The notes: generated by a model from the letters alone, not told the origin. A stretch of DNA of 64,000 nt from Heyndrickxia shackletonii (GCF_001420715.1 NZ_LJJC01000004.1:2674522-2738521); one strand, 5' to 3'. Counted from the first letter of the stretch, positions 37,398 through 46,507 are shown. Numbers and translations: made by a program.

Positions 37398-37826
37398 TTA
37401 CAAATATTTTTTGAATCCTTTACTAACCGAACTATCATATCCTTCCCTTTCGAAGAACTGATGCGCTTTTTTACGTTTTGAGTTACTTAATAACATAATC
37501 CTATGGCAATCGATTGATTTACAATATTCCTCAACATATTGTAAAAGTTTTTGTCCGATTTTCTTATTTCGATGTTTTTCATGAACGATGATGTTTTCGA
37601 CTATTCCATAAGGTCTTAATCCATGTAAAGCCTGCAGACATATATTTAGTGTTATGGTTCCTAATATTTCTCCTTCTTCATCATACACTAGCAAAAAATT
37701 GTTAGGGTCCTTTCTGATCATTTCTATTTGCTCTTCTTGAACGTTCATTTTCTTACTGTATGGTACCAACATTTTATAAAGTTCAACGATTTGAGCTTTA
37801 TCTGTTATTTCAGCTTCACGGATCAT
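37398..37826 (-). CDS. GNAT family N-acetyltransferase
   Basis: The 142-residue protein is a single GNAT domain: IREAEITDKAQIVELYKML, the GTITLNICLQALHGL strand, IVHEKHRNKKIGQKLLQYVE (acetyl-CoA loop) and the C-terminal AHQFFEREGYD. Substrate unknown. The start ATG follows GAGGAGTTGAATAG. It is a single gene, divergent from the ECF S component. Confidence 0.87.
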   Translation of the reverse strand: MIREAEITDKAQIVELYKMLVPYSKKMNVQEEQIEMIRKDPNNFLLVYDEEGEILGTITLNICLQALHGLRPYGIVENIIVHEKHRNKKIGQKLLQYVEEYCKSIDCHRIMLLSNSKRKKAHQFFEREGYDSSVSKGFKKYL

Positions 37827-38013
37827 TTATCTATTCAACTCCTCGCAAACATTTATTATGATCCATTTTTTATATATGATTTTCTACAAAACTACATTTT
37901 TCTCCTTTTTGAATAGATATTTTGTTAAATTATACTTCTCTTGTTTTAAACTATCTATTTATCAGTTTTGGATAGTATGATATTATTTTTTAAAAAAAAG
38001 AAGAGGTCATCCT

Positions 38014-38535
38014 ATGAAATCAACTTTCCTTCCAACAACAAAAACAAAAGCGATAGTTATTAATGCACTTTTCATAGCATTAACCCTAGTCGCAACAGCG
38101 TTCATCAACATAAGGCTCCCATTAATGGGCAACGGAGGGCTAATCCATCTTGGTAATATACCTCTTTTTATAGCAGCCATGGTATACGGCAAAAAAACAG
38201 GAGCTATAGTAGGTGCCTTTGGAATGGGGCTTTCTGATATCATATCCGGCTGGGCAATATGGTCTCCATTTACATTTATCATCGTTGGTGCAATGGGCTT
38301 CATAGTCGGACTTTTTTCCGAAAAAGTACCTGGCAATAGACTACTTATTAACACTCTGGCGGTTGCATGTGCACTGATTATAAAACTTGTTGGTTACTAT
38401 TTTGCTGAAGTGATCCTCTATGGTAACTGGATACAACCACTCGGGTCCATTCCAGGAAATGTTATGCAGGTTGTATTAGCGGGCATCATTGTAGTTCCGC
38501 TTGCAGGACGCGTAAAGAAACAGATAACAATATAA
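38014..38535 (+). CDS. ECF transporter S component (PF07155-like)
   Basis: The 173-residue membrane protein has six predicted hydrophobic segments and features of vitamin S components: IVINALFIALTLVATAFINI at the start, GLIHLGNIPLFIAAMVYGKK, GAFGMGLSDIISGWAIWSPF and a C-terminal QVVLAGIIVVPLAGRV. It supplies substrate binding to the shared EcfA-EcfA'-EcfT module. The upstream 180 bases have no riboswitch I can recognise, so the vitamin is undetermined. The start ATG follows AAGAGG. Confidence 0.85.
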   Translation: MKSTFLPTTKTKAIVINALFIALTLVATAFINIRLPLMGNGGLIHLGNIPLFIAAMVYGKKTGAIVGAFGMGLSDIISGWAIWSPFTFIIVGAMGFIVGLFSEKVPGNRLLINTLAVACALIIKLVGYYFAEVILYGNWIQPLGSIPGNVMQVVLAGIIVVPLAGRVKKQITI

Positions 38536-38545
38536 ACAAAAATAA

Positions 38546-38603
38546 AAAGAGGATTTTCTTTCTCAGTAGATAAATCACTCGGTAAAGAATTTCCTCTTTT
38601 TTT
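38546..38603 (+). terminator. Intrinsic terminator after the ECF gene
   Basis: AAAGAGGA plus TTCTTT pairs with AAAGAA plus TCCTCTTT across a central loop, followed by a T tract. Confidence 0.75.
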
Positions 38604-38670
38604 AAATATGGAAATGAATGATGCATCTCTTTTTGCAAACCTGCCTTGTTTGACGTATAAATTGCAGCAG

Positions 38671-39731
38671 TTATGAATCATTTTTTTCCGTTAAACTCTT
38701 TTCTTCGGGCTTGATTTGTATTTGTTTCCAACCCTCGTTGCCAACTTTGCGATATTGAGCTATTTCTACATCTGTTCCATTTGTAAGTGTGAAAAACACT
38801 ATATAGTAATCGGCACCATCATTACCATGAAATGGAATATTTTTCGCATAACCACTTTTGATGGTGGGATATATATGATTAACTAGCTTACACCAATTCC
38901 CGTATTTTACTTCTACAACGGCTTCTGCATTATGAGACCAACCATGGTAAGGTGCGCATAGAAAATCTTCCTTCATCCTATTCATATCAGAAATTCTGTA
39001 ACCAGTTTGTTCCTGAGTAAGTTGGATAAATCCATAAGAATAACCGAAGTATTCAGCATCATTACCCTCAAACGCTTCGATTGTTTCCATTTCGTAAAAA
39101 AACCTTACATCCTGATTTTCTTTCGATAACCGAGCAAGTTTTATTAAGTTGATATGTCCTATCCCAGCAAATAAATGGAGGTATTCCTCATAACTTCGTT
39201 TTTTCTGATACTTCTTAGATAAAAAATTATAGGCTAGTGGGTATGGAGTACGAGCATAACCTATTGATCCACAACTTCTTCTTTCTATCGTATTATCTGC
39301 TTCACGCAAAATACTAAAATAGTTAAGAATAGTCTCTTCTGGAGTTCTTGTCAAAGTTGCAGGAACCTGAATTTGGTCATACGTTTTTTCAGAATAAGGA
39401 TTGAAAAGATCTGAAGTTTTAACTCTTAAATTTAATACAGGCGAACAAGATGGACGGAAATACGTTTGATTAAAAGCAGATTCGTCCATTTGATTTCTTA
39501 ATTTCACTGTTATCACCTCTTCTGTTAGCTTATGGTAGTGAAAGGAAACAGTGAAAAAACCCTTAATAACGTATGACGTTTTCGGAATGTATGAAGTGTA
39601 GCAATGATTTAAAATCATTTCCTCAATGTACGGTATATCGTGGTTCAATTTTGGAAAAACAGATCGACATTCGGAACTGCAATTTCACTCCATTTATCAA
39701 GTGTTTGTTCATCTAGGTATATTTTCTCCAT
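38671..39731 (-). pseudogene. Unrecognised protein, frameshifted near its N-terminus
   Basis: The frame 38671-39648 gives 325 residues but opens only at a TTG without a ribosome binding site. The other frame has an ATG at 39731 behind GGGGGA and reads MEKIYLDEQTLDKWSEIAVP then NVDLFFQN and a stop at 39649; the next frame begins LNHDIPYIEEM exactly there. One base lost near 39650 would join them into about 353 residues. I do not recognise the family. It is soluble, rich in aromatic residues, with YGYSYGFIQLTQEQTG, LCAPYHGWSHNAEAVVEVKY and GADYYIVFFTLTNG. It is divergent from the PadR gene. Confidence 0.6.
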
Positions 39732-39869
39732 TAGTTCCCCCGCCATGATTATTTGCCAATACATTTCGATTATTATACACCATACATAACAAAATTTTCC
39801 AAATATTACTAACTACTAATTATCCATTAAAAAATTTTAGTTTGCCAATCATGTATGAATATGGTAAAA

Positions 39870-39882
39870 GTATATTATATAC
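39870..39882. promoter_or_regulatory. Candidate PadR operator
   Basis: GTATATTATATAC is a perfect 13-bp dyad 27 bases upstream of the PadR start, where autoregulating PadR proteins bind. Confidence 0.5.
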
Positions 39883-39908
39883 ATCTTAATTCTAGGTAGG
39901 TGATTTGC

Positions 39909-40232
39909 TTGTTCAACCGGGAATTGGTAAAAGGCAGTACTTCCTTGCTTTTACTTCACCTATTAGAGGAACAAGACATGTACGGATATCAGCTTTCAAA
40001 GGAAATGGAACGTCGGAGTGATGATGCGTTTCATGTAAAGGAAGGGACGTTATATCCAGCATTAAAAAAATTAGAGGAACAAGGATATATTGATTCGTAT
40101 TGGCAAGAACAAGACAAAGGGCCTGCTCGTAAATATTACCGGATCACCAAGGATGGGAAAGAAGCACTCCTTAAGAAATCAAAGGAATGGAACCGGTTTG
40201 TGGGTGTCATGTCAAAGGTACTAGGGGATTAA
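39909..40232 (+). CDS. PadR family transcriptional regulator
   Basis: The 107-residue protein has the PadR winged helix: [44 protein letters not shown] and a [12 protein letters not shown] wing. PadR proteins of this size repress membrane or efflux genes downstream. The start is TTG 39909 behind TAGGTAGG, matching the conserved family start [10 protein letters not shown]. It is followed after two bases by a membrane protein. Confidence 0.92.
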   Translation: MFNRELVKGSTSLLLLHLLEEQDMYGYQLSKEMERRSDDAFHVKEGTLYPALKKLEEQGYIDSYWQEQDKGPARKYYRITKDGKEALLKKSKEWNRFVGVMSKVLGD

Positions 40233-40234
40233 TA

Positions 40235-40867
40235 ATGGAAAATCTAAAACAAGATTATCTACAAGAATTAAAACTCGCTTTACAAAACCATCATGAAATG
40301 GAGGATATCTTAAATGAGATTTCAACCCATATTGAGGACGGTATAAAAGATAAAATGCTTATTGGAGTACCAGAAAAAGCAGCTACTGAACAAGTCCTCC
40401 ATCATATGGGGAATCCTTTGGAATTGGGAAAAAGTTTTATGCAGCCTCCCAGTTCAAGAAAAATGATACATTTAATTCTATTGAATTGGGCATTTTTTGT
40501 ATGCGGTTTGTTTATTACTATTAGTTATCATTTTAGTGATTTTCGGATAGTGAATCATACATGGACTTATTTATCGCATAAGTCCCATTCTATCTTGCTG
40601 TTATATTCCATGTATTGGATTTATTTAGGTTATACGATTGGGAAGCAATATGGACCAAGCGGAAAGAAAATGGTGAATAAAACAATGATATGGGCATCCA
40701 TACCAAATATGGTTTTAATGTTCATTACCCTCTTTAATGTTATTCCTAGTGACATTTTTTCACCTTTACTAAATCCAGTATTTATAGTGTTTTGCGTAAT
40801 TGCAACGGTTCTTTTCTACCCGCTTAGTAAACTTGCATTCAAAATTGGGATCACTTTTGGTCTCTAA
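40235..40867 (+). CDS. Membrane protein with N-terminal HAAS/DUF1700-like domain
   Basis: The 210-residue protein has an N-terminal helical domain (MENLKQDYLQELKLALQNHH, ISTHIEDGIKDKMLIG, ATEQVLHHMGNPLELGK) of the HAAS type, which occurs next to PadR regulators, followed by four membrane segments. Its role is unknown; pairs of this kind are thought to respond to envelope stress. The start at 40235 is two bases behind padR with AGGGG as the site, so they are cotranscribed. Confidence 0.82.
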   Translation: MENLKQDYLQELKLALQNHHEMEDILNEISTHIEDGIKDKMLIGVPEKAATEQVLHHMGNPLELGKSFMQPPSSRKMIHLILLNWAFFVCGLFITISYHFSDFRIVNHTWTYLSHKSHSILLLYSMYWIYLGYTIGKQYGPSGKKMVNKTMIWASIPNMVLMFITLFNVIPSDIFSPLLNPVFIVFCVIATVLFYPLSKLAFKIGITFGL

Positions 40868-40924
40868 TTTTTTTACCTATATACATAGAAATTCTATGTA
40901 TAATTCAAAAGGAGGATATTCATC

Positions 40925-41413
40925 ATGTCATTATCCCTTTTACTACTTATTGCACTAGTCTTGGCTATTTTCAGTATTAGATCCATCAGGATAAATTTTA
41001 AAATGAAATATCAATTTCATTCCGCTTTAACCGCGGGTGGAGCAATTTTAGCAATAAATTTACTTTTAATTGCGATAACGGCTTTGGGTGTATTTTTCAT
41101 TCCCTTTTCCACACCCATTTTCATTGTCTTGTCGCCTGTAGCTAGTGTTGTTGCTTGGGCGTATATCAAATATTGTTTTCCAAATCCGTTACTAAAGAGA
41201 TTATGTGCTATTTTAATTGGACAGTCCATTTATGTTTTCCTGTTTATCTATTTCTTTTATAAAAATCAACATTTAGAGCCGCTCTATCCTGGAGAAGATA
41301 CCTTTATGCGTGGACTTGGCCTTCTTATCGGCATGGTCGTTTGCATCGCCGCAACTTTAATAGGACTCATCACCTTTTTATTACCAAAGGTGTCAGGCAC
41401 CAAATTAGAATAA
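40925..41413 (+). CDS. Four-helix membrane protein of unknown function
   Basis: The 162-residue protein has about five hydrophobic segments (SLLLLIALVLAIF, ALTAGGAILAINLLLIAITA, IFIVLSPVASVVAWAYI and others) with a short polar N-terminal loop. I do not recognise a family. The last residues VSGTKLE and the stop codon are encoded by the left arm of an inverted TGTCAGGCAC repeat, so the C-terminus was probably rewritten by insertion of that element. Start follows AAAGGAGGATATTCATC; it is the last gene of the PadR module. Confidence 0.7.
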   Translation: MSLSLLLLIALVLAIFSIRSIRINFKMKYQFHSALTAGGAILAINLLLIAITALGVFFIPFSTPIFIVLSPVASVVAWAYIKYCFPNPLLKRLCAILIGQSIYVFLFIYFFYKNQHLEPLYPGEDTFMRGLGLLIGMVVCIAATLIGLITFLLPKVSGTKLE

Positions 41414-41433
41414 TTCTAATCGGGTGCCTGACA
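41391..41433. repeat. TGTCAGGCACC inverted repeat, copy 1
   Basis: TGTCAGGCACC and GGTGCCTGACA form an 11-bp stem; an inner stem ATTAGAA / TTCTAAT follows. Such TGTCAGGCACC elements are widespread in some Bacillaceae genomes. It overlaps the 3' end of the gene ending at 41413. Confidence 0.8.
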
Positions 41434-41449
41434 CTTCCGTTGACATTTC

Positions 41450-42376
41450 CTAAACTGAAAGAATCCAATCGGAAATGTCATGGATAACTTGTTTATCTAC
41501 ATGTTGTGCAACCTTATACTCTTTTTTCGCTTTTAGTATTTCTCCATAAACAGAAGGCATAAACGCATGATTCAAGTTCGGATAAAGCTTAAATGTTACA
41601 TTTGGTTTATCGCCCAACAAATGTTTGTAGCCATTAAAATCTTTTTCAACGGATACATGGAAATCTTTTTCACCATGCAAAATAAAAATTGGTTTATCCA
41701 ATGCGGTAAGATACTCAATCGCTTGGTGTTCACCCATTTCTTTGAAGTAGTATGCATTCACATGTTTTCCAATAACGAAGGTTGCTTTTGCTTCTTCATC
41801 GCTTAAATGATAGAGGTTGTTAAACTTACTTGATAATTTTGCTATTTGTTTCCTTGCAATGATTTTCAAAAATTTATTTAATGAGTTTAAAACATTGTCA
41901 TTTTGATCCATCATAATTTCTTCTAATCTACGAGGGGAGCCGCCTAATATAATGATACCGGCAAAATTCCCGCCTTCTGCATCAATTCGTGGAGCTAACA
42001 TCCCTCCTAAACTATGACCTATTATAAAAATTTTATTGGAATCTATTCTTGAATCTTTTCGTAAGTAATCAGCAGCAAGGATGGCATCTTCAATCGTTTC
42101 TTCTTTTACTGATAATCCAGGACTATTTTTCATTTCTTTACCGTATACGAATGTTCTCTTGTCATATCGTAATACGGCAATCCCTTTTTCAAACAACCCT
42201 TCTGCAATATCTTTAAAAGGATATATATTTCCAATTTTTTCGTCCATGTTACTCGGCCCGGATCCATGAACCAGTACCACTGCCGGGAACAATCGATTAG
42301 ATTCATTAGGAATGGACAATATTCCGTTTAGTGGGTATTTTGTATCAGAGCCAATAACAATTTTTTCATCAGCCAC
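41450..42376 (-). CDS. Alpha/beta hydrolase
   Basis: The 308-residue protein has PAVVLVHGSGPSNMD, the nucleophile elbow IFIIGHSLGGMLAP (Ser), the acid segment FILHGEKDFHVSVE (Asp) and the histidine in LYPNLNHAFMPS, as in dienelactone-hydrolase or BAAT-type hydrolases. Substrate unknown. Start at GTG 42376 behind GGAGGT; the ATG at 42391 has no site. The gene stands between the two TGTCAGGCAC repeats. Confidence 0.85.
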   Translation of the reverse strand: MADEKIVIGSDTKYPLNGILSIPNESNRLFPAVVLVHGSGPSNMDEKIGNIYPFKDIAEGLFEKGIAVLRYDKRTFVYGKEMKNSPGLSVKEETIEDAILAADYLRKDSRIDSNKIFIIGHSLGGMLAPRIDAEGGNFAGIIILGGSPRRLEEIMMDQNDNVLNSLNKFLKIIARKQIAKLSSKFNNLYHLSDEEAKATFVIGKHVNAYYFKEMGEHQAIEYLTALDKPIFILHGEKDFHVSVEKDFNGYKHLLGDKPNVTFKLYPNLNHAFMPSVYGEILKAKKEYKVAQHVDKQVIHDISDWILSV

Positions 42377-42404
42377 AGCATTTACCTCCATTCTTTAACT
42401 GAAA

Positions 42405-42452
42405 GTGTCAGGCACTAGATTAGAAGAATGATAATCCGGCACCTGACACCAC
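42405..42452. repeat. TGTCAGGCAC inverted repeat, copy 2
   Basis: GTGTCAGGCAC and GGCACCTGACAC are separated by TAGATTAGAAGAATGATAAT. The outer eight bases pair; the right arm is rearranged relative to copy 1. The shared central TTAGAA shows common origin. Confidence 0.7.
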
Positions 42453-42454
42453 AT

Positions 42455-43552
42455 TTATGCAAAATAAGATATTAGAATGATCAAGATAATGGGTCCAAAT
42501 ATCATGAGATAGCCGATTGGGTTGGCGAAATTGATGGTCCACCCCACTCCAAAGCGTTTTTCTACAAAGATAGAAGGATCATTTTTATTGAAATAAAAGA
42601 GTCCGCCTTTCCAGTATTCTTCATCCTCTTCTAGATCGGATACTCCGGATACAGATGGAAAATCATTATTTTTATCCGCTTTTCCAACTTTAACGGCAAA
42701 AATAATGGTTCCAATTAACACTAATAATAAGAAGATGAAAGGAATTGCCATCATATAAGCATCCTGGAAAAATCCCGGATGAATCGTTGTTAATTGAAAA
42801 TAGGAAAATAATGCCGTTATTAGGAAACTGATTAGAAACATAAACCAGCTTGAATATTTACGTAACGTAAGCTGACGAACCTTCGACGCTGTTGGGTTCG
42901 TTGCATTAATTTTTATACCGGATCTTTTCGTGGATTCCATTATTGCTAAAAACATTATTTGTATGACGAAAAGGATTGCTAGCATTGAAATAGCAGATAG
43001 CGGTGACTTTGCAGAGAAAGAATCGGGCTTACCATCTGGTCCCCAATGCATAGGTATTTGATCCGGTAAGTTCGGATATTGATATATTGTATATCCCGCT
43101 ACTCCAATCGTGATGATTATCGGTAATAGAAACACATACCAAGGCAGCATTTCATCCTGGAGACGAACATTTAAATCCGTAACTTTAACCGGTTTTACAA
43201 TTTCAACCCATTTCTGATCTCTTTTTCGTTGTAATGTTTTCGCATGAAAATAAAAATATAAAGACATGCTGACCAGCATTACTCCAAATGTTATTCCTAT
43301 ACCAGTCAACACTTGTGTACCCTCTGCCAAATTTCCGTTTAAAGCCCATAATAGATAAAGAACTAATCCAATTATGGATATCAAAAGTACCCATAATGTA
43401 TACATCTTTTTATATGATAAAAGCTTTTCGTCCTTTACATATTGATCAGGTATAGATACGCCGAACACAACAGTCCTTTTTACGACATAAGGCAGGATGG
43501 TTTGCATGATTATCATGACAACCATCACTATAATAGGAATTGTTAAAGCCAT
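42455..43552 (-). CDS. DUF1648/DUF5808 membrane protein
   Basis: The 365-residue protein has about seven membrane segments. The DUF1648 segment is visible as YPNLPDQIPMHWGPDGKPDSF and the C-terminal DUF5808 region as YWKGGLFYFNKNDPSIFVEKRFGVGWTINF. These proteins commonly follow a GntR/YtrA regulator and relate to SdpI-type immunity or envelope functions, but the role is not known. Start ATG behind GGAAAACG-like sequence, 21 bases after the GntR gene. Confidence 0.85.
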   Translation of the reverse strand: MALTIPIIVMVVMIIMQTILPYVVKRTVVFGVSIPDQYVKDEKLLSYKKMYTLWVLLISIIGLVLYLLWALNGNLAEGTQVLTGIGITFGVMLVSMSLYFYFHAKTLQRKRDQKWVEIVKPVKVTDLNVRLQDEMLPWYVFLLPIIITIGVAGYTIYQYPNLPDQIPMHWGPDGKPDSFSAKSPLSAISMLAILFVIQIMFLAIMESTKRSGIKINATNPTASKVRQLTLRKYSSWFMFLISFLITALFSYFQLTTIHPGFFQDAYMMAIPFIFLLLVLIGTIIFAVKVGKADKNNDFPSVSGVSDLEEDEEYWKGGLFYFNKNDPSIFVEKRFGVGWTINFANPIGYLMIFGPIILIILISYFA

Positions 43553-43573
43553 CGTTTTCCCCTTCTTTCTACT

Positions 43574-43960
43574 TTAATTTGAACCTTTTAAATCCTTTAT
43601 GATGGATTCAATAAGAGTATGAATTTGTGCTTGTTCCAACCCCAATACTAAGCTTTCTGCAATTCTAGGTTTTAACTGCTCTCTTAGTTGTTCGTATAAC
43701 GGCTCTCCTGTTTTGATCGCTTTTGGCTCTTGAATTATTGCACCAGACTTAGGAACAATTTGGATGATCCCTTTTTTCTCCAGTTCATGATAGCTTTTAT
43801 TAACCGTATGCATATTCACTCCAAGATCTGCAGCTAATGATCGTACAGATGGAAGCGAATCTCCTGGATTCATCTCCCCTTTTGCTATTCCTTCCACTAT
43901 TCGATTCGATAATTGAGTATAAATTGGAATATCAGATTGAGGTTCAATTTGTATTATCAT
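43574..43960 (-). CDS. GntR family regulator, YtrA subfamily
   Basis: The 128-residue protein starts IIQIEPQSDIPIYTQLSNRIV and has the winged helix GDSLPSVRSLAADLGVNMHTVNKSYHELEKKG followed by a short effector-less tail (LKPRIAESLVLGL), the YtrA layout. These regulators repress the operon that contains them and respond to envelope stress or small ligands. It precedes the DUF1648 membrane protein and lies behind a matching palindrome at 44003. Confidence 0.9.
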   Translation of the reverse strand: MIIQIEPQSDIPIYTQLSNRIVEGIAKGEMNPGDSLPSVRSLAADLGVNMHTVNKSYHELEKKGIIQIVPKSGAIIQEPKAIKTGEPLYEQLREQLKPRIAESLVLGLEQAQIHTLIESIIKDLKGSN

Positions 43961-44002
43961 CTTTATTCACCTCTTCCTGTTCTATCTTCACTATAACAAA
44001 TC

Positions 44003-44023
44003 TGTTCTAGATTGTATAGAACA
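44003..44023. promoter_or_regulatory. 21-bp palindrome, likely YtrA-type operator
   Basis: TGTTCTA and TAGAACA flank GATTGTA, 43 bases before the GntR start, a normal place and shape for autoregulation. Confidence 0.6.
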
Positions 44024-44140
44024 AATTATAATTTTTGATAAAAATAGGTGTTTTTGTGTAAGGCTCTTTCATTGAAACAATCTTTAAAAATTGATATTCT
44101 AAAATTTGCAAAGACCATTATTTTAAAGGAGAGATGCTGG

Positions 44141-44965
44141 ATGAATTTTGTTACGTTAAACAATGGAGTAAAAATGCCGCAGCTTGGTTTTGGTGTTTGG
44201 CAAGTAAAAGATGAAGAAGCAACTGCTGCAGTGACAAAAGCGCTTGAAGTTGGCTATCGTTCCATCGACACTGCCATGATTTATCAAAATGAAAAAGGCG
44301 TTGGAGAAGCTCTAAAACAATCTTCTATTCCCCGCGAAGAACTATTCATTACGACAAAGGTTTGGAATAGTGATCAAGGCTATGAAAATACATTGAAAGC
44401 ATTCGATGCAAGCTTAGAAAGATTGGGTCTTGATTATGTAGATTTATACTTAATTCATTGGCCAACTCCTCAATATGATGAATATGTTGATACATATAAA
44501 GCATTAGAAAAACTTTATCATGATGGCCGCGTTAAAGCGATTGGAGTATGTAACTTTAACATTGAGCATTTAGAGCGCCTTTTAGCAGAATGCGAAGTGA
44601 AACCAGTTCTAAATCAAGTGGAATGTCATCCATTCCTATCTCAATCAGAATTAAAAGATTTCTGTGCAAAACATGATATATACGTGGAAGCATGGAGCCC
44701 GCTGCAACAAGGTGGAGAAGTTCTTAAAGATGAAACCATCCAAAAGATTGCACAAGCACATGACAAAACACCTGCACAGGTTGTGTTAAGATGGCATTTA
44801 CAAAATAACTCGATTGTCATTCCTAAATCCGTAACACCTTCAAGAATTGAAGAAAACTTTAATGTATTTGATTTCGAATTAACAGCAGATGAAATGGCAG
44901 AAATCAACAAGTTAAACCGCAACGAACGTAAAGGTCCAAATCCTGCTGATATGAATCGTCGATAA
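44141..44965 (+). CDS. Aldo/keto reductase (YvgN-like)
   Basis: The 274-residue protein shows the AKR signatures: MPQLGFGVWQV, the catalytic Tyr in SIDTAMIYQNEKGVGEAL, the catalytic Lys in LFITTKVWNSD, the LDYVDLYLIHWP segment and, at the C-terminus, IPKSVTPSRIEENFNVFDF for NADPH binding. Relatives reduce methylglyoxal, glyoxal and other aldehydes. Start ATG at 44141 sits behind AAAGGAGAG; the frame begins 31 codons upstream without a site. Followed by hairpins and a terminator. Confidence 0.93.
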   Translation: MNFVTLNNGVKMPQLGFGVWQVKDEEATAAVTKALEVGYRSIDTAMIYQNEKGVGEALKQSSIPREELFITTKVWNSDQGYENTLKAFDASLERLGLDYVDLYLIHWPTPQYDEYVDTYKALEKLYHDGRVKAIGVCNFNIEHLERLLAECEVKPVLNQVECHPFLSQSELKDFCAKHDIYVEAWSPLQQGGEVLKDETIQKIAQAHDKTPAQVVLRWHLQNNSIVIPKSVTPSRIEENFNVFDFELTADEMAEINKLNRNERKGPNPADMNRR

Positions 44966-44981
44966 TATAAAGAATAGCGGC

Positions 44982-45009
44982 AGCGCCTATCGGCTATCCG
45001 ATAGGCGCT
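44982..45009. repeat. Perfect hairpin behind the aldo/keto reductase gene
   Basis: AGCGCCTATCGG and CCGATAGGCGCT pair over CTAT. No T tract follows, so it may block 3' exonucleases rather than terminate transcription. Confidence 0.6.
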
Positions 45010-45065
45010 GGAGTCAAACAAAGACCATACTCGTATAATAATTTATATGAAGCAAATCATATGGA

Positions 45066-45113
45066 AAGTTTTTTAGGCTGGGATCATTCCCTCCTAAAAA
45101 ACTTTTTTTATTT
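45066..45113 (+). terminator. Intrinsic terminator after the aldo/keto reductase gene
   Basis: AAGTTTTTTAGG pairs with CCTAAAAAACTT and a T tract follows. The A/T-rich arms would allow termination in both directions. Confidence 0.7.
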
Positions 45114-45210
45114 TAACAATAATATGAACAAACCCTTGTGAGGAGTTAAAACAATTTCAAAAGTGATAAAATAATAAAGTCTTAGTTCTATGGAAAAGAG
45201 GGTTTTTTCT

Positions 45211-45672
45211 ATGAAAAAAATCTTAATTATTTATGCCTCCATGACAGGCAATACCGAAGTAATGGCAGAAATAATTGAACAATCCTTAACAGAAGAAGGG
45301 TTACATGTAACGGTAAAAGAAGCACTTCGCACAAAGCCTAAAGAAATGCTGAAATATGATGGAGTTCTTTTAGGTGCCTATACATATGAAGGCGGGGAAA
45401 TTGGCGATGAATTCATGTTATTCTACGAAGACATGGAACAAGTTGATTTAACCGGCAAAATAATGGCAGTGTTTGGTTCCGGAGATACCTTCTACAAAGA
45501 TACATTTTGTGTTGCAGTCGATACTGTTACCGAAAAATTACACGAACTCGGTGCAAATGTTGTACTCGATGGATTAAAAGTGGATCTTGTCCCTGCAGGG
45601 GAAGATGAAGACCGTTGTTGGAAATTTGGAAAGGACTTTGCGGAAAAAGTGAAAGAATTAATTCCTTCCTAA
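45211..45672 (+). CDS. Flavodoxin
   Basis: The 153-residue protein is a short-chain flavodoxin: KKILIIYASMTGNTEVMAE contains the FMN phosphate loop, DGVLLGAYTYEGGEIGDEF the first isoalloxazine loop and AVFGSGDTFYKDTFC the second. It carries electrons to reductases or desaturases, as YkuN and YkuP do in B. subtilis. The start ATG at 45211 follows AGAGGG; the preceding seven codons lack a site. No iron-responsive site was recognised. Confidence 0.93.
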   Translation: MKKILIIYASMTGNTEVMAEIIEQSLTEEGLHVTVKEALRTKPKEMLKYDGVLLGAYTYEGGEIGDEFMLFYEDMEQVDLTGKIMAVFGSGDTFYKDTFCVAVDTVTEKLHELGANVVLDGLKVDLVPAGEDEDRCWKFGKDFAEKVKELIPS

Positions 45673-45688
45673 TCTGGCCTGATTCGAC

Positions 45689-46507
45689 TCAGGCCATCCC
45701 CCCTCCAATCATTAATCTGATCTTTTTTACTAACGATTCCTTCTCTGGCTCCGGTACACCCTCCACTAACCTGGCTGCCATGATTGGTAATAGCCACTTT
45801 TCAATACTTTCTAATGAGGATTTTGTTATTTTCATATAGTGATTCAGATATGATTTTGCAAACATTTTTCTTACTATTTGCAGAAGTATTTTAGTAACCT
45901 TAGGCATGCTTGGTGGCAAGTATGAATCCCTCATAATCAATAACGTTCTTGCAACATCTCCACTAGGATTCCCTGATGTTCCAGTCATCCAATCAAGAAT
46001 TTTTGCTCTCCCGTTCATCATGATGATATTATCACTATGATAATCACCATGACAGACTTTATTATCATCTGGCAACGTTTCGAGGTACTGTAAAATTTTT
46101 TGTTTTTCTTCCTCACTTAACAAATTAGTTCCTTTAATATTTCTAGAAAGATATGCTTTTTGAGACGGAAGTTTTTCAATGCTTTTTGAGTGGAAAGATG
46201 CTTGTAATTCTGCAAAAAGCTGGGCATTTTTCTGCAGCAAAAATGGCTGTGAAGAAATAATATCAGTGAAGTTTTTTCCCATTACTTTTTCATATAAAAT
46301 GCCCCATTTATTATCGAGCTCGAGTAATTTATGTACATTCGGGGACGGTATCCCTAATTGACTTATTACCCTGCTCTTTTCATACTCCATCTCAATTAAT
46401 TCATAAGGAATCTTTTCGTAAAACAGCTTTACTACCTCGTTTTCAATATCTTTTAATTCATAAACCTCAGCGGTGTTGCCTCTCCCAATACATTTTTCTA
46501 AAAACAT
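45689..46507 (-). CDS. Aminoglycoside phosphotransferase family kinase
   Basis: The 272-residue protein has the APH/choline kinase fold: IGRGNTAEVYEL and VVKLFYEK (Lys of the nucleotide site), the catalytic loop VCHGDYHSDNIIM (Asp, Asn) and the metal-binding KILDWMTGTSGNPSGDVAR. It phosphorylates an unknown small molecule; a resistance role is not implied. Start at ATG 46507. Its 3' end lies 16 bases from the flavodoxin gene in convergent orientation. Confidence 0.85.
   Translation of the reverse strand: MFLEKCIGRGNTAEVYELKDIENEVVKLFYEKIPYELIEMEYEKSRVISQLGIPSPNVHKLLELDNKWGILYEKVMGKNFTDIISSQPFLLQKNAQLFAELQASFHSKSIEKLPSQKAYLSRNIKGTNLLSEEEKQKILQYLETLPDDNKVCHGDYHSDNIIMMNGRAKILDWMTGTSGNPSGDVARTLLIMRDSYLPPSMPKVTKILLQIVRKMFAKSYLNHYMKITKSSLESIEKWLLPIMAARLVEGVPEPEKESLVKKIRLMIGGGMA

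Noticed and set aside
38014-38535. Specific vitamin for the ECF S component, such as queuosine precursor
   Set aside because: No riboswitch (preQ1, FMN, TPP) was found in the leader to support a choice.
44641-45021. 126-residue minus-strand frame
   Set aside because: Antisense to the end of the aldo/keto reductase gene and its hairpins; composition is not protein-like.
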